Shown: positions 1-11,816 of the stretch, piece by piece
Position numbering within the stretch: position 1 is the first letter of the stretch
How the letters are laid out: every line of letters starts with the position of its first letter
NCBI GenBank assembly: GCA_022605955.1
Contig: JAKCOZ010000304.1
Coordinates: forward strand, 1-64,000
Reading direction: 5' to 3'
DNA from: Rallus limicola
Taxonomy: Eukaryota > Chordata > Aves > Gruiformes > Rallidae
Length of the DNA stretch: 64,000 bases
The notes under the pieces: generated by a model
Told to the model about the DNA's origin: nothing
Databases searched by the model: none
The model's input: the letters and a program-made list of their open reading frames with translations, nothing else
Program-made: the position numbers and the translations under genes

Positions 1-396
1 CTGCTAGGGCCGAGAAAAGCACCGTAGGAGGTTCCAGGCATGTTCCCTCTTTCCAGGCAAAGGAAAAGGCTGAGAGCCAAAGTGACAGGGTCTGCTTGTG
101 TGTCCTGTTAGGAGGTTTCAGACAAGCTATGCCTTTCATTCCTAGCTTCTTTACTTTGGGAGTTATTGCTGGACGTTTAGCATGTTTTGAACTGCAGTCT
201 GCTAGGGCCGAGAAAAGCACCGTAGGAGGTTCCAGGCATGTTCCCTCTTTCCAGGCAAAGGAAAAGGCTGAGAGCCAAAGTGACAGGGTCTGCTTGTGTG
301 TCCTGGTAGGAGGTTTCAGACAAGCTATGCCTTTCAGTCCTAGCTTCTTTACTTTGGGAGTTATTGCTGGACGTTTAGCATGTTTTGAACTGCAGT

Positions 397-594
397 CTGC
401 TAGGGCCGAGAAAAGCACCGTAGGAGGTTCCAGGCATGTTCCCTCTTTCCAGGCAAAGGAAAAGGCTGAGAGCCAAAGTGACAGGGTCTGCTTGTGTGTC
501 CTGTTAGGAGGTTTCAGACAAGCTATGCCTTTCAGTCCTAGCTTCTTTACTTTGGGAGTTATTGCTGGACGTTTAGCATGTTTTGAACTGCAGT
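397..594 (+). repeat. Canonical monomer, H A-site and S B-site
   Basis: This copy is a good reference unit. Landmarks in monomer coordinates: CpGs at 11-12, 23-24 and 174-175; A-site variable bases 23, 33, 34, 39 and 47; a purine-rich stretch at 55-76 holding GGCT-GAG-AGCC (68-78), a possible 4-bp stem; base 108 (T, or G in a minority); bases 111-112 (GG, or TA in block-end units); ATG at 129-131; B-site 139-140; base 154 (C, or G in a subfamily); base 189 (G, or T in three copies); and the 8-bp palindrome ACTGCAGT at 191-198, containing PstI. G+C is 97 of 198 in the consensus. Confidence 0.95.
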
Positions 595-792
595 CTGCTA
601 GGGCCGAGAAAAGCACTGTAGGAGGTAGCAGGTATGTTCCTTCTTTCCAGGCAAAGGAAAAGGCTGAGAGCCAAAGTGACAGGGTCTGCTTGTGTGTCCT
701 GTTAGGAGGTTTCAGACAAGCTATGCCTTTCATGCCTAGCTTCTTTACTTTGGGAGTTATTGCTGGACGTTTAGCATGTTTTGAACTGCAGT
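595..792 (+). repeat. Canonical monomer, Y A-site and M B-site
   Basis: Reference copy of the second main haplotype. It carries ACTGTAGG, then GGTAGCAGGTATG and TTCCTTC, in place of ACCGTAGG, GGTTCCAGGCATG and TTCCCTC. The five A-site differences lie within 25 bp and usually travel together. The change at base 23 removes a CpG. The B-site is TG instead of GT. H and Y units do not alternate strictly, so this is not a simple dimeric satellite. Confidence 0.93.
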
Positions 793-1628
793 CTGCTAGG
801 GCCGAGAAAAGCACCGTAGGAGGTTCCAGGCATGTTCCCTCTTTCCAGGCAAAGGAAAAGGCTGAGAGCCAAAGTGACAGGGTCTGCTTGTGTGTCCTGT
901 TAGGAGGTTTCAGACAAGCTATGCCTTTCAGTCCTAGCTTCTTTACTTTGGGAGTTATTGCTGGACGTTTAGCATGTTTTGAACTGCAGTCTGCTAGGGC
1001 CGAGAAAAGCACTGTAGGAGGTAGCAGGTATGTTCCTTCTTTCCAGGCAAAGGAAAAGGCTGAGAGCCAAAGTGACAGGGTCTGCTTGTGTGTCCTGTTA
1101 GGAGGTTTCAGACAAGCTATGCCTTTCAGTCCTAGCTTCTTTACTTTGGGAGTTATTGCTGGACGTTTAGCATGTTTTGAACTGCAGTCTGCTAGGGCCG
1201 AGAAAAGCACTGTAGGAGGTAGCAGGTATGTTCCTTCTTTCCAGGCAAAGGAAAAGGCTGAGAGCCAAAGTGACAGGGTCTGCTTGTGTGTCCTGTTAGG
1301 AGGTTTCAGACAAGCTATGCCTTTCAGTCCTAGCTTCTTTACTTTGGGAGTTATTGCTGGACGTTTAGCATGTTTTGAACTGCAGTCTGCTAGGGCCGAG
1401 AAAAGCACCGTAGGAGGTTCCAGGCATGTTCCCTCTTTCCAGGCAAAGGAAAAGGCTGAGAGCCAAAGTGACAGGGTCTGCTTGTGTGTCCTGTTAGGAG
1501 GTTTCAGACAAGCTATGCCTTTCAGTCCTAGCTTCTTTACTTTGGGAGTTATTGCTGGACGTTTAGCATGTTTTGAACTGCAGTCTGCTAGGGCCGAGAA
1601 AAGCACCGTAGGAGGTTCCAGGCATGTT

Positions 1629-1659
1629 CCCCTCTTTCCAGGCAAAGGAAAGGAAAAGG
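1629..1659. other. Compound +6 bp insertion inside one monomer
   Basis: This monomer has CCCC where others have CCC, and an extra 5 bp that duplicates part of the AAAGG/GGAAA tract. The net gain of 6 bp leaves the plus open frame intact. It is the only size change of this type seen. It could be a real replication-slippage event or a consensus error in a purine-rich, low-complexity stretch. Confidence 0.9.
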
Positions 1660-2294
1660 CTGAGAGCCAAAGTGACAGGGTCTGCTTGTGTGTCCTGTTA
1701 GGAGGTTTCAGACAAGCTATGCCTTTCAGTCCTAGCTTCTTTACTTTGGGAGTTATTGCTGGACGTTTAGCATGTTTTGAACTGCAGTCTGCTAGGGCCG
1801 AGAAAAGCACTGTAGGAGGTAGCAGGTATGTTCCTTCTTTCCAGGCAAAGGAAAAGGCTGAGAGCCAAAGTGACAGGGTCTGCTTGTGTGTCCTGTTAGG
1901 AGGTTTCAGACAAGCTATGCCTTTCAGTCCTAGCTTCTTTACTTTGGGAGTTATTGCTGGACGTTTAGCATGTTTTGAACTGCAGTCTGCTAGGGCCGAG
2001 AAAAGCACCGTAGGAGGTTCCAGGCATGTTCCCTCTTTCCAGGCAAAGGAAAAGGCTGAGAGCCAAAGTGACAGGGTCTGCTTGTGTGTCCTGTTAGGAG
2101 GTTTCAGACAAGCTATGCCTTTCATGCCTAGCTTCTTTACTTTGGGAGTTATTGCTGGACGTTTAGCATGTTTTGAACTGCAGTCTGCTAGGGCCGAGAA
2201 AAGCACTGTAGGAGGTAGCAGGTATGTTCCTTCTTTCCAGGCAAAGGAAAAGGCTGAGAGCCAAAGTGACAGGGTCTGCTTGTGTGTCCTGTTA

Positions 2295-2297
2295 GGG
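2295..2297. other. 1-bp insertion, GG to GGG
   Basis: GTTAGGAGG reads GTTAGGGAGG here. The homopolymer lengthening breaks the plus open frame that started near 96. Homopolymer changes of one base are the commonest long-read consensus error, so this may not be biological. Confidence 0.85.
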
Positions 2298-2625
2298 AGG
2301 TTTCAGACAAGCTATGCCTTTCATGCCTAGCTTCTTTACTTTGGGAGTTATTGCTGGACGTTTAGCATGTTTTGAACTGCAGTCTGCTAGGGCCGAGAAA
2401 AGCACTGTAGGAGGTTCCAGGCATGTTCCCTCTTTCCAGGCAAAGGAAAAGGCTGAGAGCCAAAGTGACAGGGTCTGCTTGTGTGTCCTGTTAGGAGGTT
2501 TCAGACAAGCTATGCCTTTCAGTCCTAGCTTCTTTACTTTGGGAGTTATTGCTGGACGTTTAGCATGTTTTGAACTGCAGTCTGCTAGGGCCGAGAAAAG
2601 CACCGTAGGAGGTTCCAGGCATGTT

Positions 2626-2627
2626 CC
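2626..2627. other. 1-bp deletion, CCC to CC
   Basis: GTTCCCTCT reads GTTCCTCT. It lies in the second unit of the first 19-mer copy; the corresponding unit of the second copy does not have it, so it arose after the duplication or is a consensus error. Confidence 0.85.
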
Positions 2628-3475
2628 TCTTTCCAGGCAAAGGAAAAGGCTGAGAGCCAAAGTGACAGGGTCTGCTTGTGTGTCCTGTTAGGAGGTTTCA
2701 GACAAGCTATGCCTTTCATGCCTAGCTTCTTTACTTTGGGAGTTATTGCTGGACGTTTAGCATGTTTTGAACTGCAGTCTGCTAGGGCCGAGAAAAGCAC
2801 TGTAGGAGGTTCCAGGCATGTTCCCTCTTTCCAGGCAAAGGAAAAGGCTGAGAGCCAAAGTGACAGGGTCTGCTTGTGTGTCCTGTTAGGAGGTTTCAGA
2901 CAAGCTATGCCTTTCAGTCCTAGCTTCTTTACTTTGGGAGTTATTGCTGGACGTTTAGCATGTTTTGAACTGCAGTCTGCTAGGGCCGAGAAAAGCACCG
3001 TAGGAGGTTCCAGGCATGTTCCCTCTTTCCAGGCAAAGGAAAAGGCTGAGAGCCAAAGTGACAGGGTCTGCTTGTGTGTCCTGTTAGGAGGTTTCAGACA
3101 AGCTATGCCTTTCAGTCCTAGCTTCTTTACTTTGGGAGTTATTGCTGGACGTTTAGCATGTTTTGAACTGCAGTCTGCTAGGGCCGAGAAAAGCACCGTA
3201 GGAGGCTCCAGGCATGTTCCCTCTTTCCAGGCAAAGGAAAAGGCTGAGAGCCAAAGTGACAGGGTCTGCTTGTGTGTCCTGTTAGGAGGTTTCAGACAAG
3301 CTATGCCTTTCATGCCTAGCTTCTTTACTTTGGGAGTTATTGCTGGACGTTTAGCATGTTTTGAACTGCAGTCTGCTAGGGCCGAGAAAAGCACTGTAGG
3401 AGGTTCCAGGCATGTTCCCTCTTTCCAGGCAAAGGAAAAGGCTGAGAGCCAAAGTGACAGGGTCTGCTTGTGTGT

Positions 3476-3478
3476 CCC
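3476..3478. other. 1-bp insertion, CC to CCC
   Basis: TGTGTCCTG reads TGTGTCCCTG. Together with the deletion at 2626 it restores the 198-bp register, which is why the two 19-mer copies still start exactly 3762 bp apart. Confidence 0.85.
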
Positions 3479-6075
3479 TGTTAGGAGGTTTCAGACAAGC
3501 TATGCCTTTCAGTCCTAGCTTCTTTACTTTGGGAGTTATTGCTGGACGTTTAGCATGTTTTGAACTGCAGTCTGCTAGGGCCGAGAAAAGCACCGTAGGA
3601 GGTTCCAGGCATGTTCCCTCTTTCCAGGCAAAGGAAAAGGCTGAGAGCCAAAGTGACAGGGTCTGCTTGTGTGTCCTGTTAGGAGGTTTCAGACAAGCTA
3701 TGCCTTTCATGCCTAGCTTCTTTACTTTGGGAGTTATTGCTGGACGTTTAGCATGTTTTGAACTGCAGTCTGCTAGGGCCGAGAAAAGCACCGTAGGAGG
3801 TTCCAGGCATGTTCCCTCTTTCCAGGCAAAGGAAAAGGCTGAGAGCCAAAGTGACAGGGTCTGCTTGTGTGTCCTGTTAGGAGGTTTCAGACAAGCTATG
3901 CCTTTCAGTCCTAGCTTCTTTACTTTGGGAGTTATTGCTGGACGTTTAGCATGTTTTGAACTGCAGTCTGCTAGGGCCGAGAAAAGCACTGTAGGAGGTA
4001 GCAGGTATGTTCCTTCTTTCCAGGCAAAGGAAAAGGCTGAGAGCCAAAGTGACAGGGTCTGCTTGTGTGTCCTGTTAGGAGGTTTCAGACAAGCTATGCC
4101 TTTCAGTCCTAGCTTCTTTACTTTGGGAGTTATTGCTGGACGTTTAGCATGTTTTGAACTGCAGTCTGCTAGGGCCGAGAAAAGCACCGTAGGAGGTTCC
4201 AGGCATGTTCCCTCTTTCCAGGCAAAGGAAAAGGCTGAGAGCCAAAGTGACAGGGTCTGCTTGTGTGTCCTGTTAGGAGGTTTCAGACAAGCTATGCCTT
4301 TCAGTCCTAGCTTCTTTACTTTGGGAGTTATTGCTGGACGTTTAGCATGTTTTGAACTGCAGTCTGCTAGGGCCGAGAAAAGCACTGTAGGAGGTAGCAG
4401 GTATGTTCCTTCTTTCCAGGCAAAGGAAAAGGCTGAGAGCCAAAGTGACAGGGTCTGCTTGTGTGTCCTGTTAGGAGGTTTCAGACAAGCTATGCCTTTC
4501 AGTCCTAGCTTCTTTACTTTGGGAGTTATTGCTGGACGTTTAGCATGTTTTGAACTGCAGTCTGCTAGGGCCGAGAAAAGCACCGTAGGAGGTTCCAGGC
4601 ATGTTCCCTCTTTCCAGGCAAAGGAAAAGGCTGAGAGCCAAAGTGACAGGGTCTGCTTGTGTGTCCTGTTAGGAGGTTTCAGACAAGCTATGCCTTTCAG
4701 TCCTAGCTTCTTTACTTTGGGAGTTATTGCTGGACGTTTAGCATGTTTTGAACTGCAGTCTGCTAGGGCCGAGAAAAGCACTGTAGGAGGTAGCAGGTAT
4801 GTTCCTTCTATCCAGGCAAAGGAAAAGGCTGAGAGCCAAAGTGACAGGGTCTGCTTGTGTGTCCTGTTAGGAGGTTTCAGACAAGCTATGCCTTTCAGTC
4901 CTAGCTTCTTTACTTTGGGAGTTATTGCTGGACGTTTAGCATGTTTTGAACTGCAGTCTGCTAGGGCCGAGAAAAGCACCGTAGGAGGTTCCAGGCATGT
5001 TCCCTCTTTCCAGGCAAAGGAAAAGGCTGAGAGCCAAAGTGACAGGGTCTGCTTGTGTGTCCTGTTAGGAGGTTTCAGACAAGCTATGCCTTTCATGCCT
5101 AGCTTCTTTACTTTGGGAGTTATTGCTGGACGTTTAGCATGTTTTGAACTGCAGTCTGCTAGGGCCGAGAAAAGCACTGTAGGAGGTTCCAGGCATGTTC
5201 CCTCTTTCCAGGCAAAGGAAAAGGCTGAGAGCCAAAGTGACAGGGTCTGCTTGTGTGTCCTGTTAGGAGGTTTCAGACAAGCTATGCCTTTCAGTCCTAG
5301 CTTCTTTACTTTGGGAGTTATTGCTGGACGTTTAGCATGTTTTGAACTGCAGTCTGCTAGGGCCGAGAAAAGCACTGTAGGAGGTAGCAGGTATGTTCCT
5401 TCTTTCCAGGCAAAGGAAAAGGCTGAGAGCCAAAGTGACAGGGTCTGCTTGTGTGTCCTGTTAGGAGGTTTCAGACAAGCTATGCCTTTCATGCCTAGCT
5501 TCTTTACTTTGGGAGTTATTGCTGGACGTTTAGCATGTTTTGAACTGCAGTCTGCTAGGGCCGAGAAAAGCACCGTAGGAGGTTCCAGGCATGTTCCCTC
5601 TTTCCAGGCAAAGGAAAAGGCTGAGAGCCAAAGTGACAGGGTCTGCTTGTGTGTCCTGGTAGGAGGTTTCAGACAAGCTATGCCTTTCAGTCCTAGCTTC
5701 TTTACTTTGGGAGTTATTGCTGGACGTTTAGCATGTTTTGAACTGCAGTCTGCTAGGGCCGAGAAAAGCACTGTAGGAGGTAGCAGGTATGTTCCTTCTT
5801 TCCAGGCAAAGGAAAAGGCTGAGAGCCAAAGTGACAGGGTCTGCTTGTGTGTCCTGTTAGGAGGTTTCAGACAAGCTATGCCTTTCAGTCCTAGCTTCTT
5901 TACTTTGGGAGTTATTGCTGGACGTTTAGCATGTTTTGAACTGCAGTCTGCTAGGGCCGAGAAAAGCACTGTAGGAGGTAGCAGGTATGTTCCTTCTTTC
6001 CAGGCAAAGGAAAAGGCTGAGAGCCAAAGTGACAGGGTCTGCTTGTGTGTCCTGTTAGGAGGTTTCAGACAAGCT

Positions 6076-9000
6076 ATGCCTTTCATGCCTAGCTTCTTTA
6101 CTTTGGGAGTTATTGCTGGACGTTTAGCATGTTTTGAACTGCAGTCTGCTAGGGCCGAGAAAAGCACTGTAGGAGGTTCCAGGCATGTTCCCTCTTTCCA
6201 GGCAAAGGAAAAGGCTGAGAGCCAAAGTGACAGGGTCTGCTTGTGTGTCCTGTTAGGAGGTTTCAGACAAGCTATGCCTTTCAGTCCTAGCTTCTTTACT
6301 TTGGGAGTTATTGCTGGACGTTTAGCATGTTTTGAACTGCAGTCTGCTAGGGCCGAGAAAAGCACCGTAGGAGGTTCCAGGCATGTTCCCTCTTTCCAGG
6401 CAAAGGAAAAGGCTGAGAGCCAAAGTGACAGGGTCTGCTTGTGTGTCCTGTTAGGAGGTTTCAGACAAGCTATGCCTTTCATGCCTAGCTTCTTTACTTT
6501 GGGAGTTATTGCTGGACGTTTAGCATGTTTTGAACTGCAGTCTGCTAGGGCCGAGAAAAGCACTGTAGGAGGTTCCAGGCATGTTCCCTCTTTCCAGGCA
6601 AAGGAAAAGGCTGAGAGCCAAAGTGACAGGGTCTGCTTGTGTGTCCTGTTAGGAGGTTTCAGACAAGCTATGCCTTTCAGTCCTAGCTTCTTTACTTTGG
6701 GAGTTATTGCTGGACGTTTAGCATGTTTTGAACTGCAGTCTGCTAGGGCCGAGAAAAGCACCGTAGGAGGTTCCAGGCATGTTCCCTCTTTCCAGGCAAA
6801 GGAAAAGGCTGAGAGCCAAAGTGACAGGGTCTGCTTGTGTGTCCTGTTAGGAGGTTTCAGACAAGCTATGCCTTTCAGTCCTAGCTTCTTTACTTTGGGA
6901 GTTATTGCTGGACGTTTAGCATGTTTTGAACTGCAGTCTGCTAGGGCCGAGAAAAGCACCGTAGGAGGCTCCAGGCATGTTCCCTCTTTCCAGGCAAAGG
7001 AAAAGGCTGAGAGCCAAAGTGACAGGGTCTGCTTGTGTGTCCTGTTAGGAGGTTTCAGACAAGCTATGCCTTTCATGCCTAGCTTCTTTACTTTGGGAGT
7101 TATTGCTGGACGTTTAGCATGTTTTGAACTGCAGTCTGCTAGGGCCGAGAAAAGCACTGTAGGAGGTTCCAGGCATGTTCCCTCTTTCCAGGCAAAGGAA
7201 AAGGCTGAGAGCCAAAGTGACAGGGTCTGCTTGTGTGTCCTGTTAGGAGGTTTCAGACAAGCTATGCCTTTCAGTCCTAGCTTCTTTACTTTGGGAGTTA
7301 TTGCTGGACGTTTAGCATGTTTTGAACTGCAGTCTGCTAGGGCCGAGAAAAGCACCGTAGGAGGTTCCAGGCATGTTCCCTCTTTCCAGGCAAAGGAAAA
7401 GGCTGAGAGCCAAAGTGACAGGGTCTGCTTGTGTGTCCTGTTAGGAGGTTTCAGACAAGCTATGCCTTTCATGCCTAGCTTCTTTACTTTGGGAGTTATT
7501 GCTGGACGTTTAGCATGTTTTGAACTGCAGTCTGCTAGGGCCGAGAAAAGCACCGTAGGAGGTTCCAGGCATGTTCCCTCTTTCCAGGCAAAGGAAAAGG
7601 CTGAGAGCCAAAGTGACAGGGTCTGCTTGTGTGTCCTGTTAGGAGGTTTCAGACAAGCTATGCCTTTCAGTCCTAGCTTCTTTACTTTGGGAGTTATTGC
7701 TGGACGTTTAGCATGTTTTGAACTGCAGTCTGCTAGGGCCGAGAAAAGCACTGTAGGAGGTAGCAGGTATGTTCCTTCTTTCCAGGCAAAGGAAAAGGCT
7801 GAGAGCCAAAGTGACAGGGTCTGCTTGTGTGTCCTGTTAGGAGGTTTCAGACAAGCTATGCCTTTCAGTCCTAGCTTCTTTACTTTGGGAGTTATTGCTG
7901 GACGTTTAGCATGTTTTGAACTGCAGTCTGCTAGGGCCGAGAAAAGCACCGTAGGAGGTTCCAGGCATGTTCCCTCTTTCCAGGCAAAGGAAAAGGCTGA
8001 GAGCCAAAGTGACAGGGTCTGCTTGTGTGTCCTGTTAGGAGGTTTCAGACAAGCTATGCCTTTCATGCCTAGCTTCTTTACTTTGGGAGTTATTGCTGGA
8101 CGTTTAGCATGTTTTGAACTGCAGTCTGCTAGGGCCGAGAAAAGCACTGTAGGAGGTAGCAGGTATGTTCCTTCTTTCCAGGCAAAGGAAAAGGCTGAGA
8201 GCCAAAGTGACAGGGTCTGCTTGTGTGTCCTGTTAGGAGGTTTCAGACAAGCTATGCCTTTCAGTCCTAGCTTCTTTACTTTGGGAGTTATTGCTGGACG
8301 TTTAGCATGTTTTGAACTGCAGTCTGCTAGGGCCGAGAAAAGCACCGTAGGAGGTTCCAGGCATGTTCCCTCTTTCCAGGCAAAGGAAAAGGCTGAGAGC
8401 CAAAGTGACAGGGTCTGCTTGTGTGTCCTGTTAGGAGGTTTCAGACAAGCTATGCCTTTCAGTCCTAGCTTCTTTACTTTGGGAGTTATTGCTGGACGTT
8501 TAGCATGTTTTGAACTGCAGTCTGCTAGGGCCGAGAAAAGCACTGTAGGAGGTAGCAGGTATGTTCCTTCTTTCCAGGCAAAGGAAAAGGCTGAGAGCCA
8601 AAGTGACAGGGTCTGCTTGTGTGTCCTGTTAGGAGGTTTCAGACAAGCTATGCCTTTCAGTCCTAGCTTCTTTACTTTGGGAGTTATTGCTGGACGTTTA
8701 GCATGTTTTGAACTGCAGTCTGCTAGGGCCGAGAAAAGCACCGTAGGAGGTTCCAGGCATGTTCCCTCTTTCCAGGCAAAGGAAAAGGCTGAGAGCCAAA
8801 GTGACAGGGTCTGCTTGTGTGTCCTGTTAGGAGGTTTCAGACAAGCTATGCCTTTCATGCCTAGCTTCTTTACTTTGGGAGTTATTGCTGGACGTTTAGC
8901 ATGTTTTGAACTGCAGTCTGCTAGGGCCGAGAAAAGCACTGTAGGAGGTTCCAGGCATGTTCCCTCTTTCCAGGCAAAGGAAAAGGCTGAGAGCCAAAGT

Positions 9001-9837
9001 GACAGGGTCTGCTTGTGTGTCCTGTTAGGAGGTTTCAGACAAGCTATGCCTTTCAGTCCTAGCTTCTTTACTTTGGGAGTTATTGCTGGACGTTTAGCAT
9101 GTTTTGAACTGCAGTCTGCTAGGGCCGAGAAAAGCACTGTAGGAGGTAGCAGGTATGTTCCTTCTTTCCAGGCAAAGGAAAAGGCTGAGAGCCAAAGTGA
9201 CAGGGTCTGCTTGTGTGTCCTGTTAGGAGGTTTCAGACAAGCTATGCCTTTCATGCCTAGCTTCTTTACTTTGGGAGTTATTGCTGGACGTTTAGCATGT
9301 TTTGAACTGCAGTCTGCTAGGGCCGAGAAAAGCACCGTAGGAGGTTCCAGGCATGTTCCCTCTTTCCAGGCAAAGGAAAAGGCTGAGAGCCAAAGTGACA
9401 GGGTCTGCTTGTGTGTCCTGGTAGGAGGTTTCAGACAAGCTATGCCTTTCAGTCCTAGCTTCTTTACTTTGGGAGTTATTGCTGGACGTTTAGCATGTTT
9501 TGAACTGCAGTCTGCTAGGGCCGAGAAAAGCACTGTAGGAGGTAGCAGGTATGTTCCTTCTTTCCAGGCAAAGGAAAAGGCTGAGAGCCAAAGTGACAGG
9601 GTCTGCTTGTGTGTCCTGTTAGGAGGTTTCAGACAAGCTATGCCTTTCAGTCCTAGCTTCTTTACTTTGGGAGTTATTGCTGGACGTTTAGCATGTTTTG
9701 AACTGCAGTCTGCTAGGGCCGAGAAAAGCACTGTAGGAGGTAGCAGGTATGTTCCTTCTTTCCAGGCAAAGGAAAAGGCTGAGAGCCAAAGTGACAGGGT
9801 CTGCTTGTGTGTCCTGTTAGGAGGTTTCAGACAAGCT
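6076..9837. repeat. 19-monomer higher-order repeat, copy 2
   Basis: The unit order repeats copy 1 with one B-site change (unit 11 is MY instead of SY). The GGCTCC marker recurs at 6969 and the CTGGTAGG marker recurs at the end of unit 17. Base-23 T alleles in H units match copy 1. After 9837 the next units (MH with CTGGTAGG, SY, SH, MY) depart from the 19-mer order, so there is no complete third copy. Confidence 0.9.
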
Positions 9838-10949
9838 ATGCCTTTCATGCCTAGCTTCTTTACTTTGGGAGTTATTGCTGGACGTTTAGCATGTTTTGAA
9901 CTGCAGTCTGCTAGGGCCGAGAAAAGCACCGTAGGAGGTTCCAGGCATGTTCCCTCTTTCCAGGCAAAGGAAAAGGCTGAGAGCCAAAGTGACAGGGTCT
10001 GCTTGTGTGTCCTGGTAGGAGGTTTCAGACAAGCTATGCCTTTCAGTCCTAGCTTCTTTACTTTGGGAGTTATTGCTGGACGTTTAGCATGTTTTGAACT
10101 GCAGTCTGCTAGGGCCGAGAAAAGCACTGTAGGAGGTAGCAGGTATGTTCCTTCTTTCCAGGCAAAGGAAAAGGCTGAGAGCCAAAGTGACAGGGTCTGC
10201 TTGTGTGTCCTGTTAGGAGGTTTCAGACAAGCTATGCCTTTCAGTCCTAGCTTCTTTACTTTGGGAGTTATTGCTGGACGTTTAGCATGTTTTGAACTGC
10301 AGTCTGCTAGGGCCGAGAAAAGCACCGTAGGAGGTTCCAGGCATGTTCCCTCTTTCCAGGCAAAGGAAAAGGCTGAGAGCCAAAGTGACAGGGTCTGCTT
10401 GTGTGTCCTGTTAGGAGGTTTCAGACAAGCTATGCCTTTCATGCCTAGCTTCTTTACTTTGGGAGTTATTGCTGGACGTTTAGCATGTTTTGAACTGCAG
10501 TCTGCTAGGGCCGAGAAAAGCACTGTAGGAGGTAGCAGGTATGTTCCTTCTTTCCAGGCAAAGGAAAAGGCTGAGAGCCAAAGTGACAGGGTCTGCTTGT
10601 GTGTCCTGTTAGGAGGTTTCAGACAAGCTATGCCTTTCAGTCCTAGCTTCTTTACTTTGGGAGTTATTGCTGGACGTTTAGCATGTTTTGAACTGCAGTC
10701 TGCTAGGGCCGAGAAAAGCACCGTAGGAGGTTCCAGGCATGTTCCCTCTTTCCAGGCAAAGGAAAAGGCTGAGAGCCAAAGTGACAGGGTCTGCTTGTGT
10801 GTCCTGTTAGGAGGTTTCAGACAAGCTATGCCTTTCAGTCCTAGCTTCTTTACTTTGGGAGTTATTGCTGGACGTTTAGCATGTTTTGAACTGCAGTCTG
10901 CTAGGGCCGAGAAAAGCACCGTAGGAGGTTCCAGGCATGTTCCCTCTTT

Positions 10950-10950
10950 C
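10950..10950. other. 1-bp deletion, CC to C
   Basis: TCTTTCCAGGC reads TCTTTCAGGC. This is the only indel I find between 3479 and 63489. It ends the plus open frame that starts near 3412 and the minus frame ending at 10949. It is a homopolymer-length change. Confidence 0.85.
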
Positions 10951-11816
10951 AGGCAAAGGAAAAGGCTGAGAGCCAAAGTGACAGGGTCTGCTTGTGTGTC
11001 CTGTTAGGAGGTTTCAGACAAGCTATGCCTTTCATGCCTAGCTTCTTTACTTTGGGAGTTATTGCTGGACGTTTAGCATGTTTTGAACTGCAGTCTGCTA
11101 GGGCCGAGAAAAGCACTGTAGGAGGTAGCAGGTATGTTCCTTCTTTCCAGGCAAAGGAAAAGGCTGAGAGCCAAAGTGACAGGGTCTGCTTGTGTGTCCT
11201 GTTAGGAGGTTTCAGACAAGCTATGCCTTTCATGCCTAGCTTCTTTACTTTGGGAGTTATTGCTGGACGTTTAGCATGTTTTGAACTGCAGTCTGCTAGG
11301 GCCGAGAAAAGCACCGTAGGAGGTTCCAGGCATGTTCCCTCTTTCCAGGCAAAGGAAAAGGCTGAGAGCCAAAGTGACAGGGTCTGCTTGTGTGTCCTGT
11401 TAGGAGGTTTCAGACAAGCTATGCCTTTCAGTCCTAGCTTCTTTACTTTGGGAGTTATTGCTGGACGTTTAGCATGTTTTGAACTGCAGTCTGCTAGGGC
11501 CGAGAAAAGCACTGTAGGAGGTAGCAGGTATGTTCCTTCTTTCCAGGCAAAGGAAAAGGCTGAGAGCCAAAGTGACAGGGTCTGCTTGTGTGTCCTGTTA
11601 GGAGGTTTCAGACAAGCTATGCCTTTCAGTCCTAGCTTCTTTACTTTGGGAGATATTGCTGGACGTTTAGCATGTTTTGAACTGCAGTCTGCTAGGGCCG
11701 AGAAAAGCACCGTAGGAGGTTCCAGGCATGTTCCCTCTTTCCAGGCAAAGGAAAAGGCTGAGAGCCAAAGTGACAGGGTCTGCTTGTGTGTCCTGTTAGG
11801 AGGTTTCAGACAAGCT

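Larger units (their letters stand above)
1..2313. repeat. Mixed satellite units before the 19-mer repeat
   Basis: From 129 the unit order is IH, SH, SY, MH, SY, SY, SH, SH, SY, SH, MY. It does not match the units preceding the second 19-mer copy at 6076, so the higher-order repeat begins close to 2314. The first unit has the only TT B-site seen in the window (139-140). Base 306 is G instead of T, the 'CTGGTAGG' variant. A 6-bp compound insertion lies at 1629-1659 and a 1-bp insertion at 2295-2297. Confidence 0.85.
2314..6075. repeat. 19-monomer higher-order repeat, copy 1
   Basis: Unit order from 2314: MH, SH, MH, SH, SH, MH, SH, MH, SY, SH, SY, SH, SY, SH, MH, SY, MH, SY, SY. Markers include GGCTCC at 3206 in the fifth unit (GGTTCC elsewhere), CTGGTAGG near 5657, and a private T-to-A at about 4810 in the thirteenth unit. 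H units with T at base 23 occur at units 1, 3, 6 and 15, and the same places carry T in copy 2. Confidence 0.9.

Noticed and set aside
428..436. Pol III B box (GTTCCAGGC resembles GWTCRANNC), suggesting a tRNA-derived SINE origin
   Set aside because: One mismatch at the R position, no convincing A box at suitable spacing, and no poly(A) tail or target-site duplications.
540..560. CENP-B box
   Set aside because: The stretch TTCTTTACTTTGGG lacks the required TTCG and CGGG cores in all variants seen.
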